A stretch of 58,917 bases of DNA, from contig JAPOOG010000031.1 in NCBI GenBank assembly GCA_026713545.1, positions 1 to 58,917 on the forward strand, in the 5' to 3' direction. Positions 52,869 to 58,917 of this stretch are shown piece by piece; position 1 is the first letter of the stretch, and each line of letters begins with the position of its first letter. The translations under genes and the position numbers were made by a program. The notes under the pieces are model-generated. The model had not been told where the DNA came from. It saw only the letters and a program-made list of their open reading frames with translations, and made no database searches. The stretch comes from Bryobacterales bacterium (GTDB lineage: Bacteria > Acidobacteriota > Terriglobia > Bryobacterales > UBA6623).

Positions 52869-53513
52869 CTAGAGCCGCGGGCTCTGGATCCATTCGATGA
52901 ACTGCTGTGTGCTGGTGAACGTGCGGCTCGGGTTCAGGGCGGCAAGGGTCTCGTAGCTTGACGTGGGGGACCAGGCGGCTCCAAGTGCGGTGGCGCCGAT
53001 TTCGTGCGCGGAGCGGATGTCCGACGGGGCGTCGCCGACGCAGGCGACTTGATCGGCGGGTAGGTCCCAGGCTTCGAGCACCTTGAGCATGCATTCCGGC
53101 TTGATGCCGCCGCGGGGAGAGCCGGCTTCCACGATGTCGAACCACTCGGCAAGTCCCATCTCCTCGAGCGAGATCCTGGCGCTGCCGGGCCCCTTGCCGG
53201 TGACGATAGCCGTGCGCAGGCCAAGCCGCTTGAGGAGATCGAGGGCTTCCGGGATGCCGGGAAAGGGTTCGCGGCATTTCTGGTGAGCGCGGCGGTATTC
53301 GCTGAGATACATCGCGCAGGCCTCTTCCCAGAAGTCGGAGAACATGTCCTGGAAGATACCTTCTTCGGTGGGGCCGAACATGGCCCGGATCTGCTTGTCG
53401 GTGTAGTGGCGGTTGAGGTAGTGCCGAAAAGTGATCCGGAAGGCCGTGAAGCAGACGGGTAGCGTGTCGCCTAAGGTGCCGTCCAGGTCGAAGATGAGTC
53501 CTCTGAGGTTCAA
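52869..53513 (-). CDS. HAD-family phosphatase (phosphoglycolate phosphatase-like)
   Basis: Cytoplasmic HAD hydrolase of 214 residues. Motif I is IFDLDGTLGDT with Asp9 nucleophile and Asp11. The C1 cap is helical (TDKQIRAMFGPTEEGIFQDMF). Motif II is AIVTGKG, motif III Lys lies in GGIKPECM, and motif IV is CVGDAPSDI. Subclass IA proteins of this shape include phosphoglycolate phosphatase and beta-phosphoglucomutase-like enzymes; the exact substrate is open. It converges on the aminotransferase and follows the enolase-family gene on the same strand after 90 bp. Confidence 0.9.
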   Translation of the reverse strand: MNLRGLIFDLDGTLGDTLPVCFTAFRITFRHYLNRHYTDKQIRAMFGPTEEGIFQDMFSDFWEEACAMYLSEYRRAHQKCREPFPGIPEALDLLKRLGLRTAIVTGKGPGSARISLEEMGLAEWFDIVEAGSPRGGIKPECMLKVLEAWDLPADQVACVGDAPSDIRSAHEIGATALGAAWSPTSSYETLAALNPSRTFTSTQQFIEWIQSPRL

Positions 53514-53603
53514 GAGTTTCTCTCAAGTGCGCCAAGAACCGCAACGCTCGCCCAGAAAGGCTTGCGGGCGCGAATGCCGATCGTAAATAGCTCGGATACG
53601 GCC

Positions 53604-54881
53604 TTAGTGGTCGGCGATACCTCCATCGGGGAAGCGGAGTTGGTGCCGGATGTGGGGAGTGTAAGGGCGTTTCTTCGCGACTTCTTCGTCGAAGCCCACG
53701 CCGAGGCCGGGCTTGTCAGGCGGCAGTGCGAAGCCGGATTGGTAGGTCGGCTCGCCTTCTTCGAAGAGGTCGGTCCAAAACGGGTCTTTGCCGCGGTGGC
53801 TGATCTCCTGAATGGCGAAGCTCGGGGTCGAGAAGTCGACATGCAGCGATGCCATCGTGCTGACGTTGCTTTGCGGGTTGTGTGGGGCAAGCTCGACACG
53901 ATGGGCTTCGGCGATGATGCCGATCTTCTTCATCTCGGAAATGCCGCCGCAGTGCACGACATCCGGTTGAACGAAATCCACGAGGTGCCGTCTGCAAATC
54001 TCGCTAAAACCCCACTTCGTGAACAGGCGCTCGCCGGTGGCGAGAGGGATATTGGTTTTGCTGCGCAGGTGGGCGAGTTCGTCGATGTCCTCGATTTGTG
54101 TGGCCTCTTCGACAAAGTAGGGAGCGTACTCCTCGGCGCGGCGGCAGAAATCGACGGCCATGGTGGGCGTGGCCTTCCCGTGGACGTCGATACAGATCCG
54201 GAAGTCGGGACCGACAGCCTCACGGACGGCTTTGAGTCGGGAAATCCCGTCGCGGACAGCGCGGACGCGGTCGATTTGATCCCCCTGCGAGCTGAGAAAA
54301 CCCCCTTTACACGCGGTCCAACCTTCATTCTGAATTTGCTTCCAGTTTCGGGCGTACTCTTGCGCGTTGCTTCCGCCGGCGTGGACATACATTTGAACTT
54401 GCTCGCGGGCTTTACCGCCGAGCAGAAGGTAAATCGGCTGTCCGAGGGCTTGTCCAAGGATGTCCCAAAGAGCGATCTCCACGGCGCTGATGGCGGAGTT
54501 GAGGATGGGACCGCCGCGCCAGCGCGCCCAGCGGAACATCGCCTGCCAGTGCATCTCGATGTCGGTTGCGTCACGGCCGACGAGCAGGCGTTTGTGCTCC
54601 CCGATGGCGGCGGCCATGGTTTTCGCCTTGCTCGTGACCGAGCCCTCGCCGGTGCCGATGATGCCCTGGTTCGTGAAGATGCGCACGAAGACGTAGTTCG
54701 AGCTGTTGGGTTTGCCGCTGCGGCTGACGATGTAGGTTTTGAGGTCGGTGATTTTGAGGTTGAGTGGCTTGGCCTTTTCCTGAGCGGCGGCGAGCAGGCC
54801 TTCGGGGCCGCTGAAGGAGGCGAGTCCGGCCGCGGCGGTTGCCGCGGCTGCATGCAGGAAGTCTCTTCGTGTGGGTCGCAT
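53604..54881 (-). CDS. Tat-exported enolase-superfamily protein, galactonate dehydratase-like
   Basis: Mandelate racemase/muconate lactonizing family protein of 425 residues. The ATG at 54881 opens a twin-arginine leader (RPTRRDFLHAAAATAAAGLASF). The capping domain (LKITDLKTYIVSRSG) and barrel follow. Sequence patterns fit D-galactonate dehydratase: ICIDVHGKATPTMAV with the first metal Asp and a catalytic His, FVEEATQ with the second ligand, LATGERLFTKW with the third, and ELAPHNPQSNV with the catalytic His. The family makes 2-keto-3-deoxy sugar acids. A periplasmic location is unusual for it. A DMT transporter lies upstream with 29 bp between the genes. Confidence 0.88.
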   Translation of the reverse strand: MRPTRRDFLHAAAATAAAGLASFSGPEGLLAAAQEKAKPLNLKITDLKTYIVSRSGKPNSSNYVFVRIFTNQGIIGTGEGSVTSKAKTMAAAIGEHKRLLVGRDATDIEMHWQAMFRWARWRGGPILNSAISAVEIALWDILGQALGQPIYLLLGGKAREQVQMYVHAGGSNAQEYARNWKQIQNEGWTACKGGFLSSQGDQIDRVRAVRDGISRLKAVREAVGPDFRICIDVHGKATPTMAVDFCRRAEEYAPYFVEEATQIEDIDELAHLRSKTNIPLATGERLFTKWGFSEICRRHLVDFVQPDVVHCGGISEMKKIGIIAEAHRVELAPHNPQSNVSTMASLHVDFSTPSFAIQEISHRGKDPFWTDLFEEGEPTYQSGFALPPDKPGLGVGFDEEVAKKRPYTPHIRHQLRFPDGGIADH

Positions 54882-54910
54882 GAGCTTTTCTATCCGGGAT
54901 GTGGTTCGGA

Positions 54911-55807
54911 TCACGCCTGCGATTTGGTTCGCAGGCTTCGGGATTGCCACCACGCCAGACTGGCGCAGACCAGGAAAGCACCGGCGGCTGTCTCGTAGCC
55001 GATGGTTTCGCCAAGGAAAGTGTAACCGATTGCGCTTCCAACGATGGGCTGGACGAAGAGGCTCAGCGCGACGTGGTTGACCGGCACGACTTTGATGACG
55101 CGGTACCAGACGGTGTAGCCGAAGACCGATGGGAGGACGGCGAGGTAGATGACAGAGGCCCACGCCTTCCAGGAAAAGGCCGCAAGATCGGCGGACAGGA
55201 TGACTGGGCTGAAGAAAGCCGCCGCCGCCAGGAATCCGGCGGCCTTCATGCCGAGCACGGAATGGCTGGGTGCGTAGCGCGACGCGAGCCGTGCTCCGCC
55301 TACGGTGACGGCTGCCTCGCACAGCAGCGAAATGGTGAACAGGGAGTTGCCGAACAGGCGGTTCGAGGAGCTGGCGGCTGTATCGGCAAAGCCGACGCCT
55401 GAAAGAATCAGCATCCCGGCGGTGCCGAGCAGCAATGCCCGCACCGTAAGGTTCGACGGCCGCTCGCGCAGCGCCAGGGCGGCGAGAGTGACGGTCATCA
55501 TCGGCTCCAGGGCGATCAGGACGGAGACGTCGATGGCTTGCGTGTGCTTGAGTCCGGTGATTTGGAGTGTGGGCGCGAGCGTAAAGTTCAGCGCGCCCAG
55601 GGCGATGACGAGAAGCCAGTCACGGCTTTGCAGTCGGGGCAGGCCGTTCCAGGGCGCGGCGCAGAGCAGCAGAGCCGTGGCGAGGCCGTAGCGCAGAAAG
55701 ACGATCAGGCCGACCGGCATTTCCTGTCCGGCAAGCTTCATGGCGATGTAGCTGCCGGACCACACGGACTGGGTTACGACGAGCAGAAGCCAGTGGCGGA
55801 GATGCAC
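54911..55807 (-). CDS. EamA/DMT family transporter
   Basis: Ten-helix inner-membrane transporter of 298 residues made of two EamA repeats. The first repeat runs from MHLRHWLLLVVTQSVWSGSYIAMK to ALALRERPSNLTV and the second from LFTISLLCEAAVTVGGARL to YTFLGETIGYETAAGAFLV. The motif LALRERPS/LGETIGYE at the end of each repeat is characteristic. Members export amino acids, sugars or metabolites. It is upstream of the enolase-family gene and probably in one transcript, so a sugar-acid or related product could be the cargo (inference). Confidence 0.9.
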   Translation of the reverse strand: MHLRHWLLLVVTQSVWSGSYIAMKLAGQEMPVGLIVFLRYGLATALLLCAAPWNGLPRLQSRDWLLVIALGALNFTLAPTLQITGLKHTQAIDVSVLIALEPMMTVTLAALALRERPSNLTVRALLLGTAGMLILSGVGFADTAASSSNRLFGNSLFTISLLCEAAVTVGGARLASRYAPSHSVLGMKAAGFLAAAAFFSPVILSADLAAFSWKAWASVIYLAVLPSVFGYTVWYRVIKVVPVNHVALSLFVQPIVGSAIGYTFLGETIGYETAAGAFLVCASLAWWQSRSLRTKSQA

Positions 55808-55859
55808 GAGTGAGCCTTGAAAGGCCCATTGTAGTGGCGGCGCGAGCGTCGGCGGCGGG

Positions 55860-57238
<1,379 letters not shown>

Positions 57239-57242
<4 letters not shown>

Positions 57243-58474
57243 GGCTGCGCGTCCATCGGTAGTTCGATGCGAAAAGTCGACCCTTCGCCCGGTTTGCTCC
57301 GTACGGAGATCTTCCCGCCATGACCGTCGATCGATTTAGAGACAATCGCCAACCCGAGCCCCACGCCGTGGGGCTTGGTCGTGAAGAACGGGTTGAAGAT
57401 GCTTTCTAATTGGTCGTCCGGGATGCCTTGACCGCTGTCGCTGACCTCGATGATCGCTGTTGAACCGTCGCGGCTCGTCGTAATTTCCATGGCGCCGCCG
57501 TTGGGCATCGCGTCGCTGCCGTTCACCAATAGATTGACGATGGCGCTTCCAATGAGCGTTTCGTCAAAAGAAAAACGCGGCAACTCGGCGTGGCTTTGAC
57601 TGACGTCGTAGTGCGGCTGCCCGTTCTGCAAGCCTTCGCCGAACTGGCGGACCGCGTTACGGACCACTTCGTTGAGATCGTACGGGGCGCGCTCGATCTG
57701 TGACGGTCTCGCGAAATCGAGGAAGCGCGTAACGAGCGAATTGCTGCGGTTCACCTCGCTGCGTATGTAACCCGCCATCTCTTTTGCCACATCATTCTCG
57801 ACCTTCACGTTGCGTTCGAGGACTTCGGCGGAAGCGGAGATAACTCCCAGGGGATTGCGAATCTCGTGCGCCAGTCCGGCGGAAAGTTGACCGAGCGCGG
57901 CGAGCCTTTCGGAACGGCGGACTTCTGCCTGGGCCTCGGTCAGCTCGCGGTTGGCGGCGGCGAGATGCTCGGTCTGGCGGCGATTCTCGGTGGCCAGGCG
58001 GTTTACGACAATGGCGATGAGAAAGAAGAACGGGACGCGCAGGGCAAGTTCACGCTTGCCTTCGGGGAGCAGATAGTAGGTCTCGAAATCGACGAAGAGG
58101 AGAAAAGAAAGATAGAGCGCGACGGATGCCATCGTCGCGATGAGAACCCCTCCGAGTTCGAACAGAGAGGCGGCGGAAACGATGGGTAGAAAAAAGATCA
58201 GGTAGTAGCTGCTTTCAATGCCGCCCGTTGCAGCCACGAGCCAATAGCAGAGGGCCAGCTTCACGGAGACGCTGAGAGTGGCGGTCAGGCGGTCCGTGGT
58301 GACGGGAAGGCGCGTTTCGATCATCTGGATGGCGCCGAGCGCGATGAGGACGACCCACTCGTAGATGGAATGCGTCTCGCGCAGAAGACCGACGGCGGCA
58401 AGGGCGGCGAGGAAGATGAGCCAGACCGCGTCGATGGGGCGTATGGCGGGCACGGTTGAGAAAGCGCTGCTCAT
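57239..58474 (-). CDS. Membrane sensor histidine kinase
   Basis: Sensor kinase of 411 residues for the overlapping NtrC-type regulator. Five or six N-terminal helices (residues about 15-165, for example IDAVWLIFLAALAAVGLL and LALCYWLVAATGG) form an integral-membrane sensor without a large periplasmic loop. A coiled-coil signal helix (LAAANRELTEAQAEVRRSERLAAL) follows. The H-box is LSAGLAHEIRNPLG with His203. The ATPase domain has the N-box IVNLLVNGSDAM, G1 DSGQGIPDD, F-box FFTTKPHG and G2 GVGLGLAIVSK. The ligand could be a small molecule or membrane state; it cannot be told. Confidence 0.94.
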
Positions 58475-58643
58475 CAGCCTACTACAGCACCGGATACGGC
58501 AAGCTGTTGACGGATGGATGAGCCGGGTGGCGCCGGGTTTCCGTCGCTCTGGTCAACGCTGAATTCTCTATCGCCAACCGGCAAAAAGGCCTCTTCGCGG
58601 CATTGTCGGCGCAACGCAGGCTGTGGTGGCTGCCGCCCCCGCG

Positions 58644-58668
58644 CCGGAAACGCGATTTTCGGCTTTTT
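58644..58668 (+). terminator. Plus-strand intrinsic terminator 1
   Basis: CCGGAAA (58644-58650) and TTTTCGG (58656-58662) form a 7-bp stem with one G-T pair and a 5-base loop, followed by C and TTTTT (58664-58668). No plus-strand gene ends here within the window. Confidence 0.5.
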
Positions 58669-58687
58669 CACGAATCACGAATCACGG
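58669..58687. repeat. Heptad repeat array 1 (CACGAAT)
   Basis: Two exact CACGAAT heptads followed by CACGG. The array starts immediately after terminator 1 and is followed by a T7 run (58688-58694). Confidence 0.75.
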
Positions 58688-58706
58688 TTTTTTTGTACCT
58701 CTTGGT

Positions 58707-58731
58707 ACTGAAGCCCTTCAGTCTTTTTTTT
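58707..58731 (+). terminator. Plus-strand intrinsic terminator 2
   Basis: ACTGAA (58707-58712) and TTCAGT (58717-58722) pair with a GCCC loop (the stem can extend to 7 bp with a 2-base loop), followed by C and eight T residues (58724-58731). A second hairpin, GTACC-TCTT-GGTAC, overlaps its left edge (58695-58708). It is a strong orphan terminator. Confidence 0.65.
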
Positions 58732-58853
58732 CCGCCCCGGCCGGCATAGCATGAGGACAGCGATGCGGAAATCATCAAGTTTGACTTCCCGTCCCTGCGG
58801 TGCTCGCTGTAGAGTCTGCCCCCCGGCACCGGCAGTACGGCCTTTAAGGTTTT

Positions 58854-58886
58854 CACGAAACACGAGACACGAGACACGAATCACGG
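58854..58886. repeat. Heptad repeat array 2 (CACGARW)
   Basis: Four heptads in tandem, CACGAAA, CACGAGA, CACGAGA and CACGAAT, then CACGG, in the same orientation as array 1 and with the same CACGG end. The two arrays lie 166 bases apart. Confidence 0.75.
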
Positions 58887-58917
58887 CTTTTATGCTTTTG
58901 TTGACGAGGCCATTCCT

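Larger units (their letters stand above)
58475..58917. other. Intergenic region with heptad repeats and stacked terminators
   Basis: No protein gene is supported. Two 69-residue minus-strand frames run through the repeats and lack family features. The region lies upstream of the kinase-regulator pair and holds two tandem heptad arrays and two plus-facing intrinsic terminators, listed separately. Confidence 0.5.

Noticed and set aside
58668..58884. Two 69-residue minus-strand frames
   Set aside because: Both read through the heptad repeats and terminator hairpins; low-complexity basic peptides with no family features.
58669..58886. Heptad arrays considered as a CRISPR or iteron array
   Set aside because: Units are 7 bases with no unique spacers, so not CRISPR; no replication gene or origin signature is nearby to support iterons.

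Overview
The window is a high-GC bacterial chromosome segment (roughly 60% G+C by eye) with no rRNA, phage or IS genes. The gene content suggests an aerobic heterotroph of the Acidobacteriota (Bryobacterales/Solibacteres type). It has two giant exported cytochrome c/DUF1549/DUF1553 proteins, one paired with a DUF1501 protein, many Tat- or Sec-exported hydrolases, and HlyD/RND/TolC efflux clusters. Planctomycetes and Verrucomicrobia share the DUF1549/DUF1553/DUF1501 families, so this placement is an inference.

Layout. 1-732: a tRNA-Thr(CGU) and an intergenic stretch with two inverted copies of a dispersed repeat whose third copy lies at 40342-40426. 733-9378: two unrelated exported PHP-type metallohydrolases flank a CstA-type carbon-starvation transporter and an ACS-family sugar-acid MFS transporter. 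9359-13751: glycogen debranching enzyme GlgX, an unrecognised 172-residue protein, and a Tat-exported Gfo/Idh/MocA oxidoreductase broken by one frameshift. 13770-24577: six minus-strand genes for envelope efflux: RND adaptor and pump, two more HlyD-like adaptors, a MacB-type permease without its ATPase, and a TolC-type channel. 25125-42276: mostly exported hydrolases and binding proteins: a DUF1549/DUF1553 protein, a gamma-glutamyltransferase-like Ntn hydrolase with an altered substrate pocket, two amidohydrolases, an acetyl-xylan-esterase-like protein, a sialate O-acetylesterase-like protein, a GH32/43-like propeller, an aldo/keto reductase, and a pair of PQQ-catabolism-associated proteins without their dehydrogenase. 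42428-48935: a DUF1501 plus cytochrome/DUF1549/DUF1553 operon with a good promoter, and an outer-membrane barrel. 48936-51655: ammonium transporter and PII protein behind a long, structured leader. 51864-58474: class IV aminotransferase, HAD phosphatase, Tat-exported galactonate-dehydratase-like enolase, DMT exporter and an NtrC-type two-component system. 58475-58917: heptad repeats and stacked intrinsic terminators.

Taken together the genes describe a cell that hydrolyses and imports sugar-derived and acylated substrates outside the cytoplasm, stores carbon as glycogen, takes up ammonium under PII control and has substantial efflux capacity. The least explained parts are the altered GGT-like enzyme, the contracted PQQ-type binding protein, the ATPase-less ABC efflux operon, the amt leader, and the two intergenic repeat families. 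No CRISPR array, toxin-antitoxin pair or prophage was seen.
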